DNA of 36,523 nucleotides from Gammaproteobacteria bacterium (GTDB taxonomy: Bacteria; Pseudomonadota; Gammaproteobacteria; SZUA-152). The position numbers were made by a program, and so were the translations under genes. Shown here one piece after another: positions 18,669 through 26,498 of this stretch (within the stretch, counting starts at the first letter, position 1; the number at the start of each line of letters is the position of its first letter). The notes below the pieces were generated by a model. The model worked only from the letters and a program-made list of their open reading frames with translations, made no database searches and was not told where the DNA came from. Location of the stretch: NCBI GenBank assembly GCA_022627515.1, contig JAKEGK010000108.1, forward strand, positions 1 to 36,523, read 5' to 3'.

Positions 18669-18684
18669 GGGATTTTTAAATCCC
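18669..18684. repeat. GGGATTT/AAATCCC palindrome
   Basis: Seven-base arms with a two-base TT centre. It could be a hairpin in the 3' region of the DAHP synthase transcript or a dimer-binding site. Confidence 0.45.
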
Positions 18685-18873
18685 GTCAGCAACTATTTTA
18701 ATTTACTAATCTAGTGATGACGCCTAAGTCGTCATAGCTGCAGATTATCATTCAATCTAAAATTTTATGGATTAAAAATTTAGCAGGATGAAAGGTAAAC
18801 TGCGCTTAGTGAGTGAAGGTGAATAGTTCTTATGCAGGGATGAGGGGTTGAGGTTGATAACTCCTGTATTCAC

Positions 18874-20013
18874 TTATTGCCAGTCAGGGTTGGTTTTTGC
18901 AGAATTGAGGCGTTTGCAGGCTTCGCGGCGTTTTTCATATGCTTCCCTGGCGATGCTTACGTCTTCAAGAAAATAAGGCAATTCCTCCAATAATAATGCT
19001 TGCGCGCCATCGACCAACGCCACTTCGGGTTTGGGATGAAAGTCCACCAGTATCATATTGGCGCCTGCGATCACACCTTGCGCGGTAACGTGAAAAATGT
19101 CGAGTATATTATCCGATGATGCGGCGCGTGTGCCCGCGGAATGGGATGGATCAATACAGACAGGCATTCGCGTCAATCGTTTCACTACAGGAACATGGGC
19201 GAAATCCACCAGGTTGCGGTGCGGATCTCCGGCATTGCTTTTCATGCCACGTAATCCAAAAACTATTCTGGTATTACCTTCGCTGGCGAGATATTCCGCT
19301 GCGTTCAGTGATTCTTCCAGCGTGATGCCAAAGCCGCGTTTTAATAATACGGGAAAAGTCTGTTGGCGGCCCACGACCTTTAACAATTCAAAATTCTGGG
19401 TGTTGCGGGTGCCAATCTGCACCATTATGCCCGTGGGATGTCCCGTCTGTTCCAGAGCAGACCTGATTTCGTCCAGATGGTTTTCATGAGTAATTTCCAT
19501 GGCAATAATCCTGATATCGTATTTGCCGGCGAGTTCGAAAACATAAGGCAGGCACTTTGCGCCGTGACCTTGAAAAGAGTATGGATTGGTTCGTGGCTTG
19601 TAAGCGCCCATGCGTGTGCATTGCTGGCCATTGTCCTTTAACGCTCTCATCATAAGGTCTACGTGTTCGCGCGTATCAACAGCGCAAAGCCCGGCAAAGA
19701 TGTTCAGGTTATCCTGACTAAACTCAATACCGTTGTATTCAAATGACGTGGAGCGCGACCGGTCGGCGTGACGGCCGAGAATGCGGTACTCTTCCGAAAC
19801 GCGGATCACACGCTCGACCAGCGGGATTGCTTCGACGGCTTCCTTGTCTACTGTCGCGGTTTCACCGATCAGGTATATCTCGGTCAATGTTTGTTGTGCG
19901 CCTTGAACTTTATGCACGCGGTACTGAATTCCTGGAAGTTGCGACAGGTGCCCTATTAGTTGCTGGTACTCGTTACTGGAAGCATCAGCGTTTGGTTCAA
20001 GAATAACGATCAT
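18874..20013 (-). CDS. aroF: Divergent type I-beta DAHP synthase
   Basis: The 379-residue protein looks like a Thermotoga/Bacillus-type 3-deoxy-7-phosphoheptulonate synthase, which condenses PEP and erythrose-4-phosphate to start the shikimate pathway. An N-terminal ferredoxin-like regulatory part (about 1-75) precedes the barrel. Family motifs are MGAYKPRTNPYSFQGHG, IQIGTRNTQNF-like VQIGTRNTQNF, PVLLKRGFG and CIDPSHSAGTR. Differences from the usual enzyme are GLC (108-110) in place of GPC, CAVD for CSVE, and VDFHPKPE where VEVHPEPE is usual, so a metal-site Glu may be Asp. It stands alone, not in an aro operon. AAGGGA precedes the ATG. A related aldolase with another substrate cannot be ruled out. 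Confidence 0.8.
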   Translation of the reverse strand: MIVILEPNADASSNEYQQLIGHLSQLPGIQYRVHKVQGAQQTLTEIYLIGETATVDKEAVEAIPLVERVIRVSEEYRILGRHADRSRSTSFEYNGIEFSQDNLNIFAGLCAVDTREHVDLMMRALKDNGQQCTRMGAYKPRTNPYSFQGHGAKCLPYVFELAGKYDIRIIAMEITHENHLDEIRSALEQTGHPTGIMVQIGTRNTQNFELLKVVGRQQTFPVLLKRGFGITLEESLNAAEYLASEGNTRIVFGLRGMKSNAGDPHRNLVDFAHVPVVKRLTRMPVCIDPSHSAGTRAASSDNILDIFHVTAQGVIAGANMILVDFHPKPEVALVDGAQALLLEELPYFLEDVSIAREAYEKRREACKRLNSAKTNPDWQ

Positions 20014-20570
20014 TTTGTTCCCTTCAATTTAAAATGACGCGAATTTAGAATTGATCTACTACGAAATCTGCTAGATTTATCGGTTCTTTTTGTTGGAGTT
20101 AGTTTAAGTTTTGCGCACTCTGCACGGCGAATTTAGTGACAATGTAGAGCGTGACTGACGGCAATGCAATGCGCACTCAACAGATGTTTTAAAATTGCAT
20201 CGTGATATATGTAAATTACGATCTGTTATTTAGTGTTTATTTAACGGTACCGCCATTTTGAAATTTCAGTGCGCTGCATACAATTTTTTATTTAAATCTG
20301 TAAATTCGTTTGCAAACTGGCAAACAATTGGCTAGAGTTTTGGAGATTGCCAGCAATAGAACCATAGCTGTTTAACAATAGCTTTGATGTTACCAAAGAC
20401 AATTTCAATAAAAAAACAGCCAGAATACTGGTTGTTTTCGGGGTAAAAATTGCAATTGCCATTCTCACTAAGCGGTATCCACGGTAGAGATTCTCTATTG
20501 CCTGGCAAGGTAGTGATTGGTATTTGTAGTTTAGTTCGCAGATATAGTACATGGATAGGGGTTAAATATT
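20014..20570. other. 557-base intergenic region upstream of the cold-shock gene
   Basis: This AT-rich spacer lies between the divergent DAHP synthase gene and the cold-shock gene. A long cold-shock 5' leader would fit here, but I did not find a clear cold-box sequence or a convincing promoter. One terminator-like hairpin is present (20411-20438). The short minus-strand frame at 20292-20552 has no coding character. Confidence 0.4.
20411..20438 (-). terminator. Hairpin with T-run on the minus strand
   Basis: Arms AACAGCCAG (20415-20423) and CTGGTTGTT (20428-20436) pair over nine positions with one G-U pair and an AATA loop. On the minus strand the stem is followed by a run of T; on the plus strand only TTTT follows. 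It could end minus-strand transcription coming from aguB or act as an attenuator in the cold-shock leader. Confidence 0.4.
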
Positions 20571-20837
20571 ATGCAGTCAGGAACAGTCAAATGGTTCAAT
20601 AATGCCAAAGGTTACGGCTTTATCGTACCAGAGAGTGGTGGTGAAGATGTATTTGTACACTACTCAACGATTGATGGCTCGGGGTTCAAAACATTAAAAG
20701 AAGGGCAGGTGGTTCAATATGAATCATCAGAAAGCCCTCGTGGCATCCAAACGACTCGTGTCATTGGCAATCCTTCACAAGCTGAGCAGTCTGATGCAGC
20801 TGGCAGGATCGGTGAGTCGGCAGGGGCTGGCGCTTAA
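20571..20837 (+). CDS. Cold-shock domain protein (Csp family)
   Basis: The 88-residue protein has one cold-shock OB domain (about 1-66) with both RNA-binding motifs, KGYGFI and VFVHYS, after [14 protein letters not shown]. It should bind single-stranded RNA or DNA and loosen mRNA structure. A low-complexity tail of about 20 residues, rich in Ala, Gly and Ser, follows; the tail makes it longer than CspA (70) and closer in size to CspD-like proteins. AGGGG lies nine bases before the ATG. It converges on aguB. Confidence 0.93.
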   Translation: MQSGTVKWFNNAKGYGFIVPESGGEDVFVHYSTIDGSGFKTLKEGQVVQYESSESPRGIQTTRVIGNPSQAEQSDAAGRIGESAGAGA

Positions 20838-20894
20838 TTCTATCTAAAGAAAAAGCACACACGAGCCTTATAAACAGGGTTTAATCAACCAGCA

Positions 20895-21782
20895 CTAGTC
20901 GCAATAACGTTTGACGATACCCTTGTATGCGTCGATGCGTCTATCGCGGAAGTAGGGCCAGATCCGGCGCACTTGTTCGTTGCGGTCAAGATCAATATTG
21001 ACCGCGATCGCGCCGGTTTTGTCGGTTGGACATTGCGCCAGGATTTCACCCTGCGGACCCGCGATAAAGCTGGATCCCCAGAATTTGATTCCCGGCGTTT
21101 GGCCGCTTGTGTCTTTTTCTACCCCGGTTCGATTGCAGGAAACCAGCGGTAAACCGTTGGCTATGGCGTGTGCGCGTTGAATGGTTATCCACGCTTCGCG
21201 TTGCCGCTGTTGTTCCTCTTCAGTATCATCCGGATTCCAGCCGATCGCCGTGGGTATAACCAGAAAGTCGGCGCCTGCCAAAGCTGACAAGCGGGCTGCT
21301 TCCGGGTACCACTGATCCCAGCACACAAGTACGCCAATCTTTCCCAGCGATGTTTTTATCGGCGCAAAGCCGAGGTCTCCTGGCGTGAAGTAGAATTTCT
21401 CATAGTAACCGGGATCATCCGGAATGTGCATTTTGCGGTACATACCCGCGATTTCGCCATTGGTATCGATGACGACAGCGGTGTTGTGATAGATTCCAGC
21501 CGTTCGGCGTTCAAACAAACTGGTGACAATAATAACCTGATGCGCTTTCGCAATTTCAGAGAATCTGGTTGTTGAAGGGCCGGGAATGGTTTCCGCCAAA
21601 TCAAAAAAACGCGTTTCTTCGGTCTGGCAAAAATAGAGCGTTCGATGCAATTCAGGCAATACCACAACCTTGGCGCCTTGCCGCGCCAATGCTTCAATGC
21701 CCTGTATGCTGGCGCTGATATTTTGTTCCTGGTCTTCAGCGCAAACGTGCTGTACTAATCCTATTTTGATTATATTTGCCAT
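20895..21782 (-). CDS. aguB: N-carbamoylputrescine amidase
   Basis: The 295-residue nitrilase-fold enzyme hydrolyses N-carbamoylputrescine to putrescine, CO2 and ammonia. The catalytic triad is visible as E44 (LPELH), K117 (YRKMHIPDD) and C154 (CWDQWYPE). The segments GYYEKFYFTPGD and AIGWNPDD fit the plant/bacterial AguB subgroup. The ATG at 21782 (MANIIKIGLVQH) is chosen from family alignment and AAGG just upstream; an in-frame start at 21908 would run into aguA. It starts 17 bases after aguA, so the two steps of the agmatine route are co-transcribed. Confidence 0.95.
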   Translation of the reverse strand: MANIIKIGLVQHVCAEDQEQNISASIQGIEALARQGAKVVVLPELHRTLYFCQTEETRFFDLAETIPGPSTTRFSEIAKAHQVIIVTSLFERRTAGIYHNTAVVIDTNGEIAGMYRKMHIPDDPGYYEKFYFTPGDLGFAPIKTSLGKIGVLVCWDQWYPEAARLSALAGADFLVIPTAIGWNPDDTEEEQQRQREAWITIQRAHAIANGLPLVSCNRTGVEKDTSGQTPGIKFWGSSFIAGPQGEILAQCPTDKTGAIAVNIDLDRNEQVRRIWPYFRDRRIDAYKGIVKRYCD

Positions 21783-21799
21783 TCGAGAACCTTGTTTGA

Positions 21800-22852
21800 T
21801 TAAGCCAGAACGCCTTTGGGAAATTGCATGGTGACGCAATGCAGGCTCCCAAATTGATGGATTAACGGTAAACAGTTTATAGCAATCAAGTCGCGGTCTG
21901 GGAAACATTTTTGCAGCGCTTCGAGCGCCTGAGCATCTTTTTCCTGGCCGTAAACCGGTAACAACACAGCATTATTGATAATAAGAAAGTTGGCGTAGGT
22001 TGCCGGCAGGCGTTGCCCTTCGTCATTAAAAACCGCGTCAGGCAGAGGAAGTGGAATCAATTCATAGGGTTGATTGTCAGCCGTGCGCAATGCCGCCAGC
22101 TCCTGTTCCATCAATTGCAGTGGTTCAAAATGTTCGTCAGATTCCGTGTGACACGACACATACGCGATTTGCCTGTTACTGACAAAACGGGCAAGGGTAT
22201 CGATATGCGCATCGGTGTCATCACCCGCCAGTTTTCCGTGGTTTAACCAGTGAAAACGCGTGACACCGAGGTGAGCGGCCAGCGCCGATTCGATTTGTGC
22301 TTGTTCCAGTCCCGGGTTGCGGTTGGGGGTCAACAGGCATTGATTGGTCAGCAGTGTTTGTTCACCGTCACTCTCAATACTGCCGCCCTCCAGCACAAGG
22401 TTTATTGTTTGCAGCGGGACCGCGAACAGTTTCTGTTGCTGAAGAGCAGTGTTGATCTGGTTGTCGAATCGAAAGTCATATTTTCCGCCCCAGGCGTTGA
22501 ACTCAAAATCGAGTAATACCGGTTTGCCGTTTTCCATGATGGTAATCGCGCCATGGTCCCGCGCCCAGGAGTCATTGCTTTGCGCGATGCCAAACACAAT
22601 GTTTCCGATGTCAACGTCAATTTCCGCGGCCGTCAGCCGCTGCAGGATGTGTTGTCTATGGTTCATATCGCGCGCCACAACGAGCACTTTTTCCCGTTGG
22701 CTGGTATGGGCGCAAATGGACACAAATACAGGCTCCACCCGGGCCAATATCGGTTTCCAGTCTGAGTGCGCGTGGGGCCAGGTGAGCATGATGCCGCTCT
22801 GGGGTTCCCACTCGGCGGGCAATCTTCGGTAAGCCATCAATTGTTGTGTCAT
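21800..22852 (-). CDS. aguA: Agmatine deiminase
   Basis: The 350-residue enzyme of the guanidino-group modifying fold converts agmatine to N-carbamoylputrescine and ammonia. Substrate-binding and catalytic segments are present: NDSWARDHGAI, LEGGSIESDG, GDDTDAHIDTLARF with the catalytic His, and C339 in GSLHCVTMQFP. It lies five bases after the corB stop and 17 before aguB, which points to one transcript with both. An arginine decarboxylase gene, needed to supply agmatine, is not in the window. Confidence 0.96.
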   Translation of the reverse strand: MTQQLMAYRRLPAEWEPQSGIMLTWPHAHSDWKPILARVEPVFVSICAHTSQREKVLVVARDMNHRQHILQRLTAAEIDVDIGNIVFGIAQSNDSWARDHGAITIMENGKPVLLDFEFNAWGGKYDFRFDNQINTALQQQKLFAVPLQTINLVLEGGSIESDGEQTLLTNQCLLTPNRNPGLEQAQIESALAAHLGVTRFHWLNHGKLAGDDTDAHIDTLARFVSNRQIAYVSCHTESDEHFEPLQLMEQELAALRTADNQPYELIPLPLPDAVFNDEGQRLPATYANFLIINNAVLLPVYGQEKDAQALEALQKCFPDRDLIAINCLPLIHQFGSLHCVTMQFPKGVLA

Positions 22853-22857
22853 ATTCG

Positions 22858-24141
22858 CTATTCGGATTCAGTGTTTGGTGTGATTCTGCGTTTAGGATTG
22901 AGCTTAGCGACTTTCACAGCATTGTCCTTGATCTGCACAATTTCAATGGGATAACCACTAATCAGGATACTGGTGCCGGGCTCAGGTATTTGTTGCATTT
23001 GCTCGAGGATCAGTCCGTTAAAGGTTTTGGGACCTTCTGTGGGTAGATCCCATTTCATCATCCGGTTGAGGTCACGAATGCTGGCGCTGCCGTCAATCAA
23101 ATACGTGCCGTCTTCCTGTTGGTGAATATCCTTGATAGCCGCTGACGGATCGGATGTGAATTCGCCAACAATTTCTTCCAGAATATCTTCGAGGGTAACG
23201 AGGCCTTGCACATCACCGTATTCATCAACGACCAGTCCCATGCGGCGTTTTTGCCGCTGAAACTGCAACAGTTGGGTATTAAGTGGAGTATTTTCCGGCA
23301 CGAAATACGCGTTGCGAATCTGCGGCATCAAATCATCTTTAGTGGAATCCGGTTTGGTCAATACTTCCAGCGTATTGCGCACATGAATAAGGCCAATCAC
23401 ATTGTTGATATCAGTGCGATAGACAGGTAACCGGGTATGCCGGCTGTTGATAAGCAGTTTGACGATGTCTTCCCATTCATTATCAAGATCAATGCCGACG
23501 ATGTCATTGCGCGGAATCATTATGTCGTTGACGGTAACCTTTTCCAGATCCAGTATATTGGTCAGCATTTTCTGATGGCGCTTGGGAATCATGGCGCCTG
23601 CCTCGCTGACCACGGTGCGCAGTTCATCGGAAGTCAGATGTTCACCTTTTTTTTGCCTGGGGGAAACGCCGAATATTCTCAACACCCCGTTCGCCAGTAT
23701 GTTGACCAGCCATACAATGGGGTAAAGCAGTTTTAGCAAGGGTAGCAGGATCAGCGTAGCGGGAAATGCGATGCGTTCCGGGTGTAATACCGCCAATGTC
23801 TTGGGGGCGACTTCAGAAAAAATCAAAATCACCAGCGTGAGTACTCCGGCGGCGATCGCGATCCCCGTTTCACCCCACAAACGCAAGGCGATAATGGTTG
23901 CAATAGATGATGCAAGAATGTTTACAAAGTTATTGCCCAGGAGAATCAGGCCGATCAGCCGGTCCGGTTTATCCAGCAGTTTGCTGGCCCTTTGTGCTCC
24001 ACGATGATTTTGTTTGCTTAAATGACGCAGCCGGTAACGATTCAGGCTGATCAGTCCGGTCTCGGAGCCGGAAAAGAAAGCGGACAAAAAAATCAGCAGA
24101 ATGAGTACGCCAAGTAAAATACTAAGGGGAATATCGTTCAA
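22858..24141 (-). CDS. corB: CNNM/CorB-type membrane protein with CBS pair (YfjD-like)
   Basis: The 427-residue protein aligns along its whole length with E. coli YfjD. It has an N-terminal DUF21/CNNM membrane domain (about 1-170, with SAFFSGSETGLISLNRYRLR), a CBS pair (about 190-320, DIMIPRNDI, EYGDVQGLVTLEDILEEIVG) and a C-terminal CorC/HlyC domain (about 345-415). The family is linked to magnesium or cobalt movement and resistance. The start codon is TTG at 24141, with GAGG about ten bases upstream. It follows ypjD by 42 bases, the same pair found beside ffh in E. coli. Confidence 0.93.
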   Translation of the reverse strand: MNDIPLSILLGVLILLIFLSAFFSGSETGLISLNRYRLRHLSKQNHRGAQRASKLLDKPDRLIGLILLGNNFVNILASSIATIIALRLWGETGIAIAAGVLTLVILIFSEVAPKTLAVLHPERIAFPATLILLPLLKLLYPIVWLVNILANGVLRIFGVSPRQKKGEHLTSDELRTVVSEAGAMIPKRHQKMLTNILDLEKVTVNDIMIPRNDIVGIDLDNEWEDIVKLLINSRHTRLPVYRTDINNVIGLIHVRNTLEVLTKPDSTKDDLMPQIRNAYFVPENTPLNTQLLQFQRQKRRMGLVVDEYGDVQGLVTLEDILEEIVGEFTSDPSAAIKDIHQQEDGTYLIDGSASIRDLNRMMKWDLPTEGPKTFNGLILEQMQQIPEPGTSILISGYPIEIVQIKDNAVKVAKLNPKRRITPNTESE

Positions 24142-24183
24142 TGAAACAATGCCTCACTCTGGACAAAAAGATGGTTGCATCAT

Positions 24184-25005
24184 TTAACGACCAAGGATAA
24201 TTTCCAGAACCCATTTGCTGCCCATATAAGCCAGCAACAGGACGAAGAAGCCCGCCAATGTCCAGCGGATCGCGGTGCTGCCGCGCCAGCCGAAGCGCCA
24301 GCGACCCCACAGCAATATGGCAAAGACGAACCAGGATACGATCGAAAGTATGGTTTTATGCGCAATATGTTGTGCAAACATATCCTCCAGATAAATCATG
24401 CCGGTAATCAATGAGAGGCTGTGCAGGAAAAAACCCAGTCCGATCATCTGGAACAGCAGGTTTTCCATCGTTTCCAGTGGCGGCAGTGCGCGTATAAATC
24501 CGCCCGGTTTGCGGTTTCGCAGGTGTTTGTCCTGGATTGACAATATAACGGCATGGACCGCTGCAATAGTAAGCAAGGCGGTCGCCATGATAGACATCAG
24601 GATGTGTATTTTCAGTTCCATCGCCTGGGCGGGTTGCAGGGTATGTTCAACCGGAAACAACAGCACCAGTAAAATGGAAACGCCCGCCATGGGAAGCAGT
24701 ATAATCCCCAGGTTCTCCACTGGATTGGCAAAGGCAGCCAGCAAAATTGTCAGAGCAATCAGCCAGAGTATGAGAGAGCCCGCATTAAAAAAACCGAGGT
24801 CCAGTCCGCCAGCAACGAATAACGTGTTGTATAACACAACGGAGTGCAACCCCACAGCTGTCAGACCCAGGACGAGGATGCGGGTTTTTTTATAGAGCCA
24901 CGATTCAGGTTGGGTATCTTTCCGGGTAAACAGCCGGATTGCCAGCAATATGCCTGTTAAAAAATAAATTGTGACGGTGAAAAGACTAAGGATTGTTGTC
25001 TGCAT
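24184..25005 (-). CDS. ypjD: CcsA/YpjD-like cytochrome c assembly-family membrane protein
   Basis: The 273-residue protein has about eight hydrophobic helices and the order of the CcsA/CcmC superfamily, including conserved His residues in MELKIHILMSIMATALLT, LHSLSLITGM and AHKTILSIVSW. E. coli YpjD is the closest named relative. It is usually annotated as a cytochrome c assembly protein, but no direct role in haem delivery is proven for this branch. It is first in the likely ypjD-corB-aguA-aguB operon and faces away from ffh, as in E. coli. Confidence 0.9.
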   Translation of the reverse strand: MQTTILSLFTVTIYFLTGILLAIRLFTRKDTQPESWLYKKTRILVLGLTAVGLHSVVLYNTLFVAGGLDLGFFNAGSLILWLIALTILLAAFANPVENLGIILLPMAGVSILLVLLFPVEHTLQPAQAMELKIHILMSIMATALLTIAAVHAVILSIQDKHLRNRKPGGFIRALPPLETMENLLFQMIGLGFFLHSLSLITGMIYLEDMFAQHIAHKTILSIVSWFVFAILLWGRWRFGWRGSTAIRWTLAGFFVLLLAYMGSKWVLEIILGR

Positions 25006-25153
25006 TGAATTCAGTTTGGACGCTTTTTGTTGTTAAGATTTCTGGCGGTTTTTTAAGCACGGAGGCTAGTAGTAAAAGTTATAGACCATTCTTAATGGAT
25101 ACGAATATACGAGTATAAATGGATAAGTAACTAAGTCTAATTTTGTTTGTGGA

Positions 25154-25171
25154 GTGAATTGTCCAATTCAC
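25154..25171. promoter_or_regulatory. 18-bp operator-like palindrome
   Basis: GTGAATTG-TC-CAATTCAC has perfect eight-base arms with a two-base centre, about 150 bases upstream of the ypjD start. The form suits a dimeric repressor site; no regulator family is identified. Confidence 0.5.
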
Positions 25172-25306
25172 AATAATCGTAATTTAATTAATTTCCAACA
25201 TTAAACAGTCCCCATCATACTGCTTATTACCAATTCATTAGCATCAAAATCATAGCTATTTTAAGTAAATGAATTACAATAAAATTATGTACAAAATCAG
25301 GTGATA

Positions 25307-25429
25307 ATGAAAGACCATATTTTTTTCCGTAATGGTTGCGTTGTTCATGGCTCTGAAATCGCATCCCGTATATCGATGAACGTGTTCGGTCGTGAATTAA
25401 TCAGTATTAGACGGTACAGACCGCAATGA
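25307..25429 (+). CDS. Possible 40-aa peptide
   Basis: ATG to TGA encodes 40 residues starting MKDHIFFRNGCVVHGSE, with AGGTG about seven bases before the ATG. The peptide is basic toward its end (IRRYRPQ) and has no membrane helix. No family is recognised, and a chance frame is about as likely as a gene. Confidence 0.25.
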   Translation: MKDHIFFRNGCVVHGSEIASRISMNVFGRELISIRRYRPQ

Positions 25430-25640
25430 TCTGGTCAATATTTGCGCGTTTTATCGGATTAATGGAAATATTGTGTAATCTCGAAGTATTTTTTAAAGAC
25501 AAAATAACAAAAATGTGAATGAAAAAATAAAGAAATTACGCCGTCTGCCGTTGTCTCTACGCAATGGGCGGTAATAAATTTCAACCAATATTAATAACGT
25601 ATAACGAGCATACTTTGCAGTTATATTTATACATAGTGAG

Positions 25641-26405
25641 ATGAACTTACGCGTTTTGGGATGCAGCGGCGGAATCGGCGCTGATTTAAGGACAACATCA
25701 TTACTGATCGACGACGATATCCTTATCGATGCGGGCAGTGGTGTGGGTGATTTGACCCTGGAGGAGTTGGAAAATATCAAGCATATTTTTCTGACTCATT
25801 CTCATATGGATCATTTCACGTTTTTACCACTCATGGTGGATAGTATTTTTGGCAGTATCAAGGAACCCGTTATCGTCCATGGGCAACCCAAAACCATAGA
25901 AGCCTTGAAAACTCACATTTTCAATTGGACCATTTGGCCGGATTTTTCCAAACTGCCCAGCGAAGAAAATCCTGTGATGGTCTTCGAAACCATGATGCCG
26001 GGCACCACCATGCCGCTGGGGGACCGCACACTGGAAATGATACAGGTTAACCATATCGTTCCGGGCGTGGGTTACCGGGTGGCGTGCAATTCAGGAAGTT
26101 TTGCGTTTACCGGTGATACCACCAATCACGATAACTTCTGGGAGGTATTGAATCGTTACGATTCACTGGATCTGTTGATTTGCGAGGTGGCTTTTCCCAA
26201 TGTGCTGGAAGATCTCGCCAAACGGGCAGGTCATTATTCACCCGAGTTGCTGGCGCTGGATCTTGTGAAGTTGCGGCACCGGCCTGATATCTATATTTCC
26301 CATACCAAACCGGGCAAGGAAGACATCATCGTTGATGAGTGCCGCGCTGCTATTCCTGACCGTAAAATCCATCGCTTGTTCGGTGGCACTCAATTCGCGC
26401 TATAA
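25641..26405 (+). CDS. MBL-fold hydrolase, cyclic-nucleotide phosphodiesterase class II-like
   Basis: The 254-residue protein has the metallo-beta-lactamase fold with the metal motif THSHMDHF (H53, H55, D57, H58), AFTGDT and a late ISHTKPGKED segment. The order fits class II 3',5'-cyclic AMP phosphodiesterase-like proteins of the lactamase_B_2 group. Substrate is not certain; other RNA or nucleotide hydrolases share the core. It has no signal peptide, so it is cytoplasmic. It sits between ypjD and ffh, and its stop codon overlaps the probable ffh -10 element. Confidence 0.8.
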   Translation: MNLRVLGCSGGIGADLRTTSLLIDDDILIDAGSGVGDLTLEELENIKHIFLTHSHMDHFTFLPLMVDSIFGSIKEPVIVHGQPKTIEALKTHIFNWTIWPDFSKLPSEENPVMVFETMMPGTTMPLGDRTLEMIQVNHIVPGVGYRVACNSGSFAFTGDTTNHDNFWEVLNRYDSLDLLICEVAFPNVLEDLAKRAGHYSPELLALDLVKLRHRPDIYISHTKPGKEDIIVDECRAAIPDRKIHRLFGGTQFAL

Positions 26406-26406
26406 T
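26376..26406 (+). promoter_or_regulatory. Probable ffh promoter
   Basis: A perfect TATAAT (26401-26406) overlaps the stop codon of the MBL gene, 92 bases before the ffh ATG. The best -35 is TTGTTC at 26376-26381 with a long 19-base spacer. Confidence 0.5.
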
Positions 26407-26498
26407 ACGCCTGCTATTTAATTCACTCTGTTGCTCACACGTTTCGCGGATTGCCCGGGAACCGTGATATTCATATTCATAAACTTCAGGTTTTGACC

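Larger units (their letters stand above)
18265..18873. other. 609-base AT-rich intergenic region
   Basis: No coding frame is convincing. It holds several short structures: GTTGCA-ATGATAA-TGCAAC (18395-18413), three TTAATAC repeats (18478-18511), the 16-bp palindrome-like GGGATTT-TT-AAATCCC (18669-18684) and an ATGACG/CGTCAT hairpin (18717-18735). The last two could shape the 3' end of the DAHP synthase transcript, which enters from the right. A small RNA is possible but not shown. Confidence 0.4.
25006..25640. other. 635-base AT-rich intergenic region
   Basis: This region separates ypjD from the MBL-fold gene, within a neighbourhood where ypjD and ffh are often adjacent. It contains a perfect-armed 18-bp palindrome (25154-25171) and one short frame with a good ribosome-binding site (25307-25429). 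Base composition is clearly more AT-rich than the flanking genes. No RNA gene was recognised. Confidence 0.4.

Noticed and set aside
20292-20552. 86-codon minus-strand frame upstream of the cold-shock gene
   Set aside because: Low-complexity AT-rich sequence, no ribosome-binding site, overlaps the expected cold-shock leader.
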